This document shows, piece after piece, positions 1-5,420 of a stretch of DNA of 5,420 nt. Both the position numbers and the translations under genes were made by a program. The notes under the pieces are model-generated. The model saw nothing but the letters and a program-made list of their open reading frames with translations. It was not told the DNA's origin and ran no database searches. The stretch comes from Candidatus Equinaster intestinalis. Lineage in GTDB: Bacteria; Bacillota_A; Clostridia; Oscillospirales; Acutalibacteraceae. Position 1 is the first letter of the stretch; each line of letters begins with the position of its first letter. The stretch lies in assembly GCA_018065375.1 (NCBI GenBank), contig JAGHTJ010000086.1, positions 1-5,420 on the forward strand, in the 5' to 3' direction.

Positions 1-23
1 GTCTTTTTTTCGCGGAAGATTTG

Positions 24-32
24 TGTTATTAT
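24..32 (+). promoter_or_regulatory. Probable extended -10 promoter of the PRPP synthetase gene
   Basis: TG-T-TATTAT at 24-32 fits an extended -10 element (TGn followed by five of six matches to TATAAT). It lies about 30 bases before the start codon, which would give a 5' leader of roughly 25 bases. There is no good -35 box: the correctly spaced position is only a T-run (4-9), which is acceptable for an extended -10 promoter. That T-run could also be the tail of a terminator belonging to an upstream gene outside the window. This is a motif match only. Confidence 0.4.
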
Positions 33-50
33 ATTAACAAAGATTTTTAT

Positions 51-56
51 AGGGGG
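51..56 (+). promoter_or_regulatory. Ribosome binding site of the PRPP synthetase gene
   Basis: AGGGGG lies 7 bases before the ATG at 64. It is a good purine-rich Shine-Dalgarno sequence at ideal spacing, and it fixes the start at 64. Confidence 0.7.
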
Positions 57-63
57 AATTTTA

Positions 64-1191
64 ATGGCTTCAGTAGATTTTAAACACACCCCTCACGGCG
101 ACCTTGCGATAGTAAGTATGCGTGGTTGTGAGGACATTTCATCAAAGGTGGACTTTTATCTTAAGCAATGGCGTGAGGTTGAAGAGGATAAATCCTTTAT
201 TATTCCGACCTCCTGCCCGAGATTCGGTTCGGGCGAAGCAAAGGGCGTTATAGGTCACACCGCCCGCGGACTTGATGCCTACATTATTTGCGATTGCTTT
301 AATCACGGCGTTACTTATAAGATGTACGGTCAAACCGTACCGATGAGCCCCGATGACCATTTCCAGGATTTAAAGCGTGTTATCGCCGCTTTCGGAGGTA
401 AGGCATCGAGAATCAATGTAATTATGCCGATGCTTTATGAAGGCAGACAGCACCGTAAAACCAAAAGAGAATCTATGGACTGCGCTTTGGCACTTCAAGA
501 GCTCGTTGCAATGGGTGTTAAGAACATAATCACCTTCGATGCTCACGACCCGCGTGTTCAAAACGCCATTCCGCTTGACGGATTTGATAATGTTCAGGCG
601 GCTTATCAGATGATAAAGGCTCTGCTGAAAACCGTTCCCGATATTAAGCTTGACCGCGAACACACCATGATAGTTTCCCCCGATGAAGGCGGTATGGGCA
701 GATGTATTTACTACTCCTCCGTTTTAGGCTTGGAGCTCGGTATGTTCTACAAACGCCGCAACTATTCTATAATCGTAAACGGCAAAAACCCGATTGAAGC
801 CCACGAATTCCTCGGTGCAGATGTTACCGGCAAGGATTTGATTTTGGTAGACGATATGATTTCTTCGGGCGAATCAATGCTCGATATTGCCGAAAGACTT
901 AAGAAAAAGGGTGCGAACCGCATATTCATCTTCTCAACCTTCGGTTTGTTTGTAGAGGGTTATGAAAAGTTTGATGAATACTACAAAAGCGGATATATCG
1001 ACAAAATCTTTACCACAAACCTTATTTACAACGAGCCCGAGCTTTTGGAAAAGCCCTGGTACTGCAATGTAAATATGGCAAAATACATCGCACTTCTTAT
1101 TGATACTCTCAACAAGGACAACTCCATAAGCAAGCTTTTGGACCCCGTTGACAGAATTAAAAAGAAAATGGCTGAATACAACCAGAAATAA
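64..1191 (+). CDS. prs: Ribose-phosphate diphosphokinase (PRPP synthetase), long clostridial type
   Basis: Makes 5-phosphoribosyl-1-diphosphate from ribose 5-phosphate and ATP in the cytoplasm, feeding purine, pyrimidine, histidine, tryptophan and NAD synthesis. The two-lobed phosphoribosyltransferase layout is visible. The N-terminal half has a Tyr-Glu-Gly-Arg-Gln-His-Arg-Lys segment (residues 125-132), the counterpart of the classical YxRQDRK ATP-site strand. DAH at 159-161 holds the likely catalytic-region His. SPDEGG (205-210) and the flexible-loop KRR (230-232) follow, then the PRPP-binding loop VDDMISSGES (262-271). The order and spacing match the family. Two things differ from textbook enzymes. 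The length is 375 residues against about 310-320, with extra sequence in the N-terminal part and in the C-terminal region after residue 295. The PRPP loop has S-S-G-E-S where classical enzymes have D-T-G-G-T. I believe this is a recognised clostridial variant annotated as Prs, so catalytic function is likely, but the loop change leaves some doubt about allosteric behaviour. The ATG at 64 has a good ribosome binding site and the protein begins where the family does. Confidence 0.9.
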   Translation: MASVDFKHTPHGDLAIVSMRGCEDISSKVDFYLKQWREVEEDKSFIIPTSCPRFGSGEAKGVIGHTARGLDAYIICDCFNHGVTYKMYGQTVPMSPDDHFQDLKRVIAAFGGKASRINVIMPMLYEGRQHRKTKRESMDCALALQELVAMGVKNIITFDAHDPRVQNAIPLDGFDNVQAAYQMIKALLKTVPDIKLDREHTMIVSPDEGGMGRCIYYSSVLGLELGMFYKRRNYSIIVNGKNPIEAHEFLGADVTGKDLILVDDMISSGESMLDIAERLKKKGANRIFIFSTFGLFVEGYEKFDEYYKSGYIDKIFTTNLIYNEPELLEKPWYCNVNMAKYIALLIDTLNKDNSISKLLDPVDRIKKKMAEYNQK

Positions 1192-1305
1192 GAAAAAGCA
1201 ATAAACCCGACCATCAGCTGACGTGTGATAAGGACGTTTTTCCGGATATGGATTTTGTACGAAAAAATCCGATGCTCGTTATTGATATGGGCAAGCAAAA
1301 TTCAC

Positions 1306-1310
1306 GGAGG
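1306..1310 (+). promoter_or_regulatory. Ribosome binding site that decides the start of the small membrane protein
   Basis: GGAGG ends 9 bases before the ATG at 1320. The earlier in-frame ATG at 1248 has only a weak AAGGA at 1230-1234, set too far upstream, and would add a 24-residue polar leader with no family resemblance. The start is therefore placed at 1320. Confidence 0.75.
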
Positions 1311-1319
1311 TATTTATTT

Positions 1320-1622
1320 ATGGAAAAATCCAGAACCGATATATTGATTTCAATATGGACCGGTTTAGGTATCGCCGTAATTCTGTTCTTTTTCATATTT
1401 ACTTTTTTTGTTGGCGGCGATGCTTTTAACGGTTATTGCGAAGCAGGTAAATACTTTGTTTCCAATCACGGTGAAGTTACCGAAGTATCAAGAGAAATAT
1501 GGATTACAAGTAAAATATCCACTGTTTTGTTTTTGATATTTCTTCCGTTGACACCTTTGGGAGGTTTTGCCATATCTGCAGTTGGCGAAAAAATCAAACG
1601 CCGCAAAAACAGATTGGAGTAA
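1320..1622 (+). CDS. Small two-helix membrane protein of unknown function
   Basis: I do not recognise this 100-residue protein. A short charged N-terminus (MEKSRTD) precedes a hydrophobic helix at about residues 8-31, rich in Ile, Phe and Val. A polar loop of about 35 residues (32-65) with one Cys at 40 and several acidic residues follows, then a second helix at about 66-88 and a very basic tail (KIKRRKNR, 91-98). By the positive-inside rule both ends should face the cytoplasm and the loop should face out. The GGAGG at 1306-1310 supports translation, and the hydrophobic pattern ends cleanly at the stop, so it looks like a real gene. It lies 128 bases after the PRPP synthetase gene with no clear terminator or promoter between them, so cotranscription is possible. 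A strong hairpin follows it. No enzymatic motif is visible. Confidence 0.7.
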   Translation: MEKSRTDILISIWTGLGIAVILFFFIFTFFVGGDAFNGYCEAGKYFVSNHGEVTEVSREIWITSKISTVLFLIFLPLTPLGGFAISAVGEKIKRRKNRLE

Positions 1623-1668
1623 CGGAAAATTTTCTTTATCAAATTCCGGTTTGTAGGATAAAAAATTG

Positions 1669-1703
1669 CCCGGCGAAAAGGATATGAATTCCTTTTCGCC
1701 GGG
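1669..1703. terminator. Bidirectional Rho-independent terminator between convergent units
   Basis: A perfect 14-bp inverted repeat has left arm CCCGGCGAAAAGGA (1669-1682), a 7-base loop, and right arm TCCTTTTCGCCGGG (1690-1703). On the + strand it is followed by TTTTGCTTTG. On the - strand it is followed by CAA and a T-rich run (from the A-run at 1659-1665). It lies between the ends of the + strand membrane-protein gene and the - strand hydrolase gene, so it probably ends both transcripts. Confidence 0.9.
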
Positions 1704-1759
1704 TTTTGCTTTGTCTAAAACTGCCTTATGGGACTGCTCCGTTTTGGTCAGATTGTTTT

Positions 1760-2353
1760 TTACATTGATTTAATCCAATTATCGAGAAATTTCATCTGCT
1801 TTTCAGTATGAAACCAATGCTCTCCGTTTTCCATAATGGTAAGCGTAGCACCCGTTTTTTTGGCGAAGGCGCAAACCGTTTCAAAGGTTGTGAGATTATC
1901 ATTGCTACCGTAAAGAATGTGTGTGGGAATTTTCCAATTAACCGGATTTTGTCTTACAAAAGACAGATACTCCCAAGATAATTCCTGACCGAATTGTGTT
2001 TTGATTACACCCTTTTTGCGCAGCTCTTCTTCACTCACATCAGCTTTAAGCATCATATTTTCAATAAGCTTTTCCATATCAATTACGGGTGAAATAAAAT
2101 AGGCTTTTTCTATCGGTTTATCGGCAAGCGCCGTTAATGCAAAAAAAGCGCCGATACTGTTTGCAATAATAATTACCGGGTTTTCGGCACTATACACCGT
2201 ATCGAAAAAATTTGCAAATTCGTCTTTTGCTTCCCACGGTGTAGCTGCAAGGTAATCAAAACCCAAAACATTACAATCTTCGAAAAGCGGTTTATAATGC
2301 CTTGCTTCATCACTGCTTCCGCCCTGACCGTGAATATATATTACTGTTTTCAC
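1760..2353 (-). CDS. Small alpha/beta hydrolase (serine esterase/lipase-like)
   Basis: A 197-residue cytoplasmic alpha/beta hydrolase with no signal peptide; the substrate cannot be named. HGQGGSS at residues 8-14 directly follows the first strand (TVIYIHG) and is the oxyanion-hole region. The nucleophile elbow is A-N-S-I-G at 64-68, giving Ser66. A late strand ends in YGSND (148-152), giving Asp152, and GEHWFH (177-182) supplies His179 as the likely catalytic base. The order Ser-Asp-His and the spacing are those of the fold. The first elbow position is Ala rather than the usual Gly, which is tolerated in many members. The start codon is GTG (CAC on the + strand at 2351-2353). The upstream cyclophilin gene ends with TAA in the same frame one codon earlier, so no N-terminal extension is possible. 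The ribosome binding site is weak and very close (AAGG), which suggests translational coupling to the cyclophilin gene. It is the last gene of the operon before the terminator. Confidence 0.85.
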   Translation of the reverse strand: MKTVIYIHGQGGSSDEARHYKPLFEDCNVLGFDYLAATPWEAKDEFANFFDTVYSAENPVIIIANSIGAFFALTALADKPIEKAYFISPVIDMEKLIENMMLKADVSEEELRKKGVIKTQFGQELSWEYLSFVRQNPVNWKIPTHILYGSNDNLTTFETVCAFAKKTGATLTIMENGEHWFHTEKQMKFLDNWIKSM

Positions 2354-2356
2354 GCC

Positions 2357-3094
2357 TTATTCAACCGTTCTGATTTTAATACTGTTTATAATCGGTTGCT
2401 CGGAGGGGGCTATTTTTCCGTTATTGTCAAGCGGTTTTGCCGAAGTACATATCTTATCCACAATATCCATACCGCTTTTTACATATCCGAAAACGGCATA
2501 TTGGCCGTCGAGCGAAAAACTGCTGTCCTGATGAACTATAAAGAACTGCGAGCTTGCGCTGTCATACGGGGTGGCTCTCGCCATCGAAATTGCACCGCGG
2601 GTATGAGAAAGGCTGTTGGATACGCCGTTTGCCGTAAATTCGCCCTTGATATTTTGGTTTGAGCCTCCGGTTCCGTTACCGTTGGGGTCGCCGCCCTGCA
2701 TCATAAAGCCCTCCATTATGCGGTGAAAGGTAAGTCCGTTATAAAAACCGCTGTTTGAAAGGTTTATGAAATTCGAAACGGTTATCGGTGCCGCCTTTTG
2801 GTCAAGCTTAACCGTTATTACGCCGTAATTCTTAATATCTATATCGGCATAATATATCGCGTTTTCCTTAAGCTCGATAACCGGCTTTGTAATCAGGCTG
2901 TCGTCAGTTGATGCGGTGCTCTGTGTCTGGGGACTTGAAGTAACCATTGTACTCGAAGTATCGGGAGTTGCTACGGCAAGAACTATAACCGCAATTATCG
3001 CCGCAACTACAACACAGGCTAAAATTATACCTACCGTAACTGCCGCTTTTTCATCATTTTGGGTCTTTTTATTATTGGAATTATTCTTACTCAT
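2357..3094 (-). CDS. Membrane-anchored cyclophilin-type peptidyl-prolyl cis-trans isomerase
   Basis: Catalyses cis-trans isomerisation of X-Pro bonds, assisting protein folding. The 245 residues divide into a short Lys/Asn-rich cytoplasmic start (1-16), one long transmembrane segment (about 18-43, Ile/Val/Ala), a Ser/Thr-rich linker (about 44-68) and a cyclophilin domain (about 78-243). Cyclophilin signatures are clear: FHR at 123-125 (catalytic Arg125), MQGGDPNGNGTGG (132-144), ARGA-like TRGAISMA (165-172), SSQFFI (181-186) and LDGQYAVFG (195-203). The lysines before the helix predict a domain outside the cell, where folding of secreted proteins is its likely job. The position of human cyclophilin A Trp121 appears to be Ser194, so cyclosporin binding may be weak; this is an inference from alignment by eye. 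The ATG at 3094 overlaps the stop of the upstream peptidase gene by 4 bases, and AGG at 3105-3107 gives a modest ribosome binding site. The hydrolase gene begins one codon after its stop. Confidence 0.92.
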   Translation of the reverse strand: MSKNNSNNKKTQNDEKAAVTVGIILACVVVAAIIAVIVLAVATPDTSSTMVTSSPQTQSTASTDDSLITKPVIELKENAIYYADIDIKNYGVITVKLDQKAAPITVSNFINLSNSGFYNGLTFHRIMEGFMMQGGDPNGNGTGGSNQNIKGEFTANGVSNSLSHTRGAISMARATPYDSASSQFFIVHQDSSFSLDGQYAVFGYVKSGMDIVDKICTSAKPLDNNGKIAPSEQPIINSIKIRTVE

Positions 3095-3564
3095 TTTTGC
3101 TTTACCTGCCTTTTTCTGAAAATATATCTTATGCCCAGCTTTATTTTGCGAAGCAAAACCGTAATTTCATTACAACGCAGAAAAACATAAAGCTTATATG
3201 AAAAATCGGTTACGCTGTGTTTTTCGCCCTTTCTTATATAGCTTGTTACAATTCCCACCACATTTTTATCGGTGATGCCGTATTCCTTAACAAGCTGGTT
3301 ATCTCCCCGCATAATATATCCCTCTTTATTTTTACCTACAACACGGTGAAGAATAAACTGTCCGTTTGTTCTTCTGTAAAGGGGTAAATCATATTTTTTA
3401 AGGGGTTTATCGCATTTTTTAAGGGTTATTGTATCACGGCCCGTATGAAGAAGCGGATACATACTGTTTCCGTTTGGGGTAAACGAAACCTCCCCGCCTG
3501 CGGCGAGAACCTCCTCAATTACCGGCAAAATTTCTTCAAGCTTTATTTGTTTAGTTTTATTCAT
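3091..3564 (-). CDS. S24/S26-type serine peptidase-like protein (signal peptidase-like)
   Basis: A 157-residue protein with the LexA/signal-peptidase fold signature. GNSMYP at residues 32-37 holds the nucleophile Ser34. The following strand (KKYDLPLYR, 56-64) leads into ILHRVVG (71-77), where His73 stands at the place of the general base, as in the SipW/ER type of signal peptidase rather than the Lys of classical LepB. RGDN (86-89) gives Asp88, a candidate third residue. Typical membrane-bound signal peptidases carry at least one transmembrane helix. None is clear here; the N-terminus is amphipathic (EEILPVIEEVLAAGG) and the C-terminus is basic (residues 137-157), perhaps a peripheral membrane contact. 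The cleavage target is unknown. An AAGGAGG at 3569-3575 lies inside the end of the upstream kinase gene, and the ATG overlaps that gene's stop by 4 bases, so the two are translationally coupled. S24 self-cleaving repressors are an alternative, but there is no DNA-binding domain. Confidence 0.82.
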   Translation of the reverse strand: MNKTKQIKLEEILPVIEEVLAAGGEVSFTPNGNSMYPLLHTGRDTITLKKCDKPLKKYDLPLYRRTNGQFILHRVVGKNKEGYIMRGDNQLVKEYGITDKNVVGIVTSYIRKGEKHSVTDFSYKLYVFLRCNEITVLLRKIKLGIRYIFRKRQVKQK

Positions 3565-4277
3565 TTTGCCTCCTTGCCGCTCATTCCCTTATAGGAAACC
3601 TTGGCGGCTTCTATATCCATATTGCAGGACAAGCTGTATGTGTTCACCTGGGAGAGCACCTTATCGAGCACCATAAGCAGGGTTTCAAGCTCCTGCATAT
3701 CAACCCTGTTAAAGGTCTGCTTCATAAAAAGCGGAAGGGCATCTTTAACCGAAATTTTTTTGATTTCGTTCTTTTCGCCCCTCGATAAAAAGCAAATTCC
3801 GCCGATTTTCACCTTTCTGTTATGGTTTAAATCGGTTTTGCCGCTAAAGGGTGTACCGTATACGTAAGCCTGACCGTCAATAATCCGGATAACCGGCTTA
3901 TCATCGTTTAAAATATAGGCTCTGTCTCCGAAAAGCTTGAGCCAAAGGGCGGTATGGGTTGATTTTCCGGTTCCGCTGTCGGCAGAAAAGAGATACGCCA
4001 TATCATCAACAACCACACAGGAGGAATGGAACATCAAACCGTCATACTTCATAACCTCGCGGTGGAACTTATCTCCGACTATTACATATTCGAATTCGTT
4101 CAGACAATCGTCCCTTTTAAACCAGTCAATGAAGGTTTGAAAATCCTCATCGGTTGACTCAATGGTGAAATCGGGCTCATCGGTATCGGGTATAAGATAT
4201 TCCTCCGAGCGCTTTTCGGCAAAATCGTAACGATAATTTATATTTACTTTTAAATCGGCAATATTATATGATGGCAT
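3561..4277 (-). CDS. HPr kinase/PEPCK-fold kinase-like protein
   Basis: A 238-residue protein with the P-loop kinase core of the HprK/PEP-carboxykinase superfamily. FHSS (residues 83-86) and a hydrophobic strand lead into the Walker A motif SADSGTGKST (98-107), with Lys105 and Ser106 binding nucleotide phosphates. LNDDKP (123-128) supplies two acidic residues (Asp125, Asp126) at the place of the HprK catalytic/Mg pair, and His84 stands where HprK has its conserved His. YGTPFSGKT (140-148) is a further Gly/Lys-rich loop typical of this subgroup. It is not a true HPr kinase/phosphorylase: the roughly 130-residue N-terminal HprK domain is replaced by a short acidic segment of about 80 residues, and the HprK signature loop is not seen. 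The substrate is unknown. Relatives ThcoK and PadeK phosphorylate lasso peptide precursors, and others occur beside PqqD-like proteins. The ribosome binding site AAGGAG (4287-4292) supports the ATG at 4277. Its stop overlaps the peptidase start, arguing for a joint function. Confidence 0.8.
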   Translation of the reverse strand: MPSYNIADLKVNINYRYDFAEKRSEEYLIPDTDEPDFTIESTDEDFQTFIDWFKRDDCLNEFEYVIVGDKFHREVMKYDGLMFHSSCVVVDDMAYLFSADSGTGKSTHTALWLKLFGDRAYILNDDKPVIRIIDGQAYVYGTPFSGKTDLNHNRKVKIGGICFLSRGEKNEIKKISVKDALPLFMKQTFNRVDMQELETLLMVLDKVLSQVNTYSLSCNMDIEAAKVSYKGMSGKEAK

Positions 4278-4286
4278 TATTTTTTG

Positions 4287-4292
4287 CTCCTT
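4287..4292 (-). promoter_or_regulatory. Ribosome binding site of the HprK-like gene
   Basis: AAGGAG read on the - strand ends 9 bases before the ATG at 4277, in the 18-base gap after ychF. The gap is too short for a promoter and contains no hairpin, so the gene is most likely read from the ychF transcript. Confidence 0.7.
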
Positions 4293-4295
4293 AAC

Positions 4296-5402
4296 TTATA
4301 CATTGAAAAGAAATTCGACTATATCGCCGTCTTTCATTACATATTCCTTACCCTCGGTGCGAACAAGTCCCTTTGCCTTGGCGTTTACCATATTTCCGCA
4401 GGACATCAAATCATCGTATGCAATTACCTGCGCACGGATAAAGCCGCGCTCAAAATCGGTATGTATTTTACCTGCCGCCTGGGGTGCCTTAAGGCCGTCT
4501 TTTATGGTCCACGCCCTTACCTCTTTTTCACCCGCGGTAAGGAATGAAATAAGACCGAGCAGACTGTAGCTTTTGGTGATAAGACGGTCAAGTCCCGAGC
4601 TTTCAAGTCCCATTTCGCCCAAGAACATCAGCTTTTCTTCCTTTTCCATATCCGAAATTTCAGCCTCAAGCTGGGCACATATAGGAAGAACCTCCGCCTT
4701 TTCGGCTTTTGCTATTTCCTCAACCGTTTTTAAATGGGCATTATTTTCAATTCCGCCCGAAAAATCCTCCTCGCTCATATTTGCCGCATAAATTATCGGC
4801 TTTGATGTGAGAAGGTTTATGGAGTTCATAATTTCCTGCTCGTCCTCGGTAAGCTCCATACTGCGGGCGGATTTTCCGCTTTCGAGTGTTGCATAGAGGT
4901 TTTTAAGGAAATCGAGCTCCGCCTGCAAAGACTTATCTCCCTTTAAATCCTTGGTGGTTTTGGCAATTCTGCGCTCAACCATTTCCATATCCGAAAAGAT
5001 AAGCTCAAGATTTATTGTTTCTATATCTCTTGCCGGGTCTACCGAGCCCTCAACGTGAATTATATCATCGCTTTCAAAACAGCGTACCACGTGAACTATG
5101 GCGTCTACCCCTCTTATGTTTCCGAGAAATTTATTTCCGAGACCCTCGCCCTTTGAGGCGCCCTTTACAAGTCCCGCAATATCAACGAATTCTATTACCG
5201 CCGGTACTATCGGCGGAACCTTGTCCCCTGCCGTATACATTTCGCAGAGCTTATCGAGTCTTTTATCGGGAACAGACACTACACCCACATTGGGGTCGAT
5301 GGTGCAAAACGGATAGTTTGCCGACTGCGCACCCGCATTTGTAATGGCATTGAAAAGGGTTGATTTTCCTACATTCGGAAGTCCTACTATACCTAATTTC
5401 AC
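4296..5402 (-). CDS. ychF: Redox-regulated ATPase YchF (Obg family, TGS domain)
   Basis: A universally conserved Obg-family protein that binds ribosomes, hydrolyses ATP rather than GTP, and is linked to translation and stress responses. The 368 residues match the usual length of about 363-368. G1 is GLPNVGKST (7-15). G3 is DIAGL (74-78), with Leu78 in place of the catalytic Gln, the mark of HAS-GTPases. NMSE (208-211) replaces the NKxD guanine-specificity motif and explains the ATP preference. His116 in DDIIHVEG probably corresponds to the catalytic His of E. coli YchF. An alpha-helical coiled-coil insert occupies about 125-200, and the TGS domain about 283-368 (FLTAGEKEVRAWTI, then HTDFERGFIRA). 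The start is GTG (CAC on the + strand at 5400-5402), with GGAG 9 bases upstream and the family's MKLGIVG N-terminus. It is the first gene of the visible operon; whether another gene precedes it is cut off by the window edge. Confidence 0.97.
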   Translation of the reverse strand: MKLGIVGLPNVGKSTLFNAITNAGAQSANYPFCTIDPNVGVVSVPDKRLDKLCEMYTAGDKVPPIVPAVIEFVDIAGLVKGASKGEGLGNKFLGNIRGVDAIVHVVRCFESDDIIHVEGSVDPARDIETINLELIFSDMEMVERRIAKTTKDLKGDKSLQAELDFLKNLYATLESGKSARSMELTEDEQEIMNSINLLTSKPIIYAANMSEEDFSGGIENNAHLKTVEEIAKAEKAEVLPICAQLEAEISDMEKEEKLMFLGEMGLESSGLDRLITKSYSLLGLISFLTAGEKEVRAWTIKDGLKAPQAAGKIHTDFERGFIRAQVIAYDDLMSCGNMVNAKAKGLVRTEGKEYVMKDGDIVEFLFNV

Positions 5403-5411
5403 AAAGAATCA

Positions 5412-5415
5412 CTCC
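5412..5415 (-). promoter_or_regulatory. Ribosome binding site of ychF
   Basis: GGAG on the - strand ends 9 bases before the GTG start at 5402. It supports a complete gene beginning with GTG although only 18 bases of upstream sequence are present. The promoter is not in the window. Confidence 0.7.
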
Positions 5416-5420
5416 AAAAG

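Noticed and set aside
1..10. T-run at the left edge as a terminator
   Set aside because: The stem that would precede it lies outside the window, so it cannot be supported.
1250..1270. Small hairpin GGATTTT...AAAATCC as a terminator after the PRPP synthetase gene
   Set aside because: The stem is only 7 bp, AT-rich, and not followed by a T-run. It is too weak to call, and the 1192-1319 gap shows no other structure I can support.
1248..1319. Upstream in-frame start (ATG at 1248) for the small membrane protein
   Set aside because: Its only ribosome binding site candidate is weak and distant, the added residues look like translated noncoding DNA, and the ATG at 1320 has GGAGG at good spacing.
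2297..2662. + strand open frame opposite the cyclophilin/hydrolase junction
   Set aside because: It overlaps two well-supported genes on the other strand, has no ribosome binding site and encodes no recognisable domain.
3014..3025. Lipobox-like ILAC (residues 24-27) in the cyclophilin, suggesting a lipoprotein
   Set aside because: The hydrophobic stretch continues for about 15 residues past the Cys and the -2 position is Leu, which fits a transmembrane anchor better than a lipoprotein signal peptide.
3561..4277. True HPr kinase/phosphorylase (hprK)
   Set aside because: The N-terminal HprK domain and the HPr-contact signature are missing, and lgt or HPr-related neighbours are absent. Only the kinase core is shared.
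5015..5344. Long + strand open frame opposite ychF
   Set aside because: It lies antisense inside a clearly conserved ychF, is rich in Pro, Arg and Leu as expected for a shadow frame, and has no homologous motif.

Overview
The window is ordinary-looking bacterial chromosome, fully packed and moderately AT-rich. I infer a Gram-positive anaerobe of the class Clostridia, perhaps a gut Oscillospiraceae/Ruminococcaceae-type lineage. The basis is strong AGGAGG-type ribosome binding sites, GTG starts, the long clostridial-type PRPP synthetase, and an HprK-like kinase next to an S24/S26-type peptidase, a pairing I associate with Clostridia. No rRNA, tRNA, CRISPR array, insertion sequence or phage gene is visible. 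The taxonomy is an inference from gene style, not a measurement.

Layout: two convergent transcription units meet at one strong hairpin. On the + strand, a short leader (1-63) with a plausible extended -10 promoter precedes a 375-codon ribose-phosphate diphosphokinase (64-1191). After a 128-base gap comes a 100-codon two-helix membrane protein of unknown function (1320-1622). A 14-bp inverted repeat (1669-1703) then forms a probable bidirectional terminator.

On the - strand, reading from the right edge, five genes form one tight apparent operon: ychF (5402-4296), an HprK/PEPCK-fold kinase-like protein (4277-3561), an S24/S26-type serine peptidase-like protein (3564-3091), a membrane-anchored cyclophilin (3094-2357) and a small alpha/beta hydrolase (2353-1760). 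The kinase/peptidase and peptidase/cyclophilin junctions are 4-base ATGA overlaps. The cyclophilin/hydrolase junction is a stop codon, one codon and a GTG start, all in the same frame. The promoter of this operon lies outside the window.

How they may work together: PRPP synthetase and YchF are housekeeping genes (nucleotide precursor supply; translation-associated ATPase). The part that stands out is the middle of the - strand operon, where a compact kinase without the HPr-kinase N-terminal domain is translationally coupled to a signal-peptidase-like Ser/His protease with no obvious membrane anchor, followed by an exported-type prolyl isomerase and a hydrolase. HprK-like kinases are known tailoring enzymes in some lasso peptide clusters, so a small peptide- or protein-modifying module is possible. 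However, no precursor peptide, PqqD/RRE protein, cyclase or transporter is visible here, and the idea remains a hypothesis.
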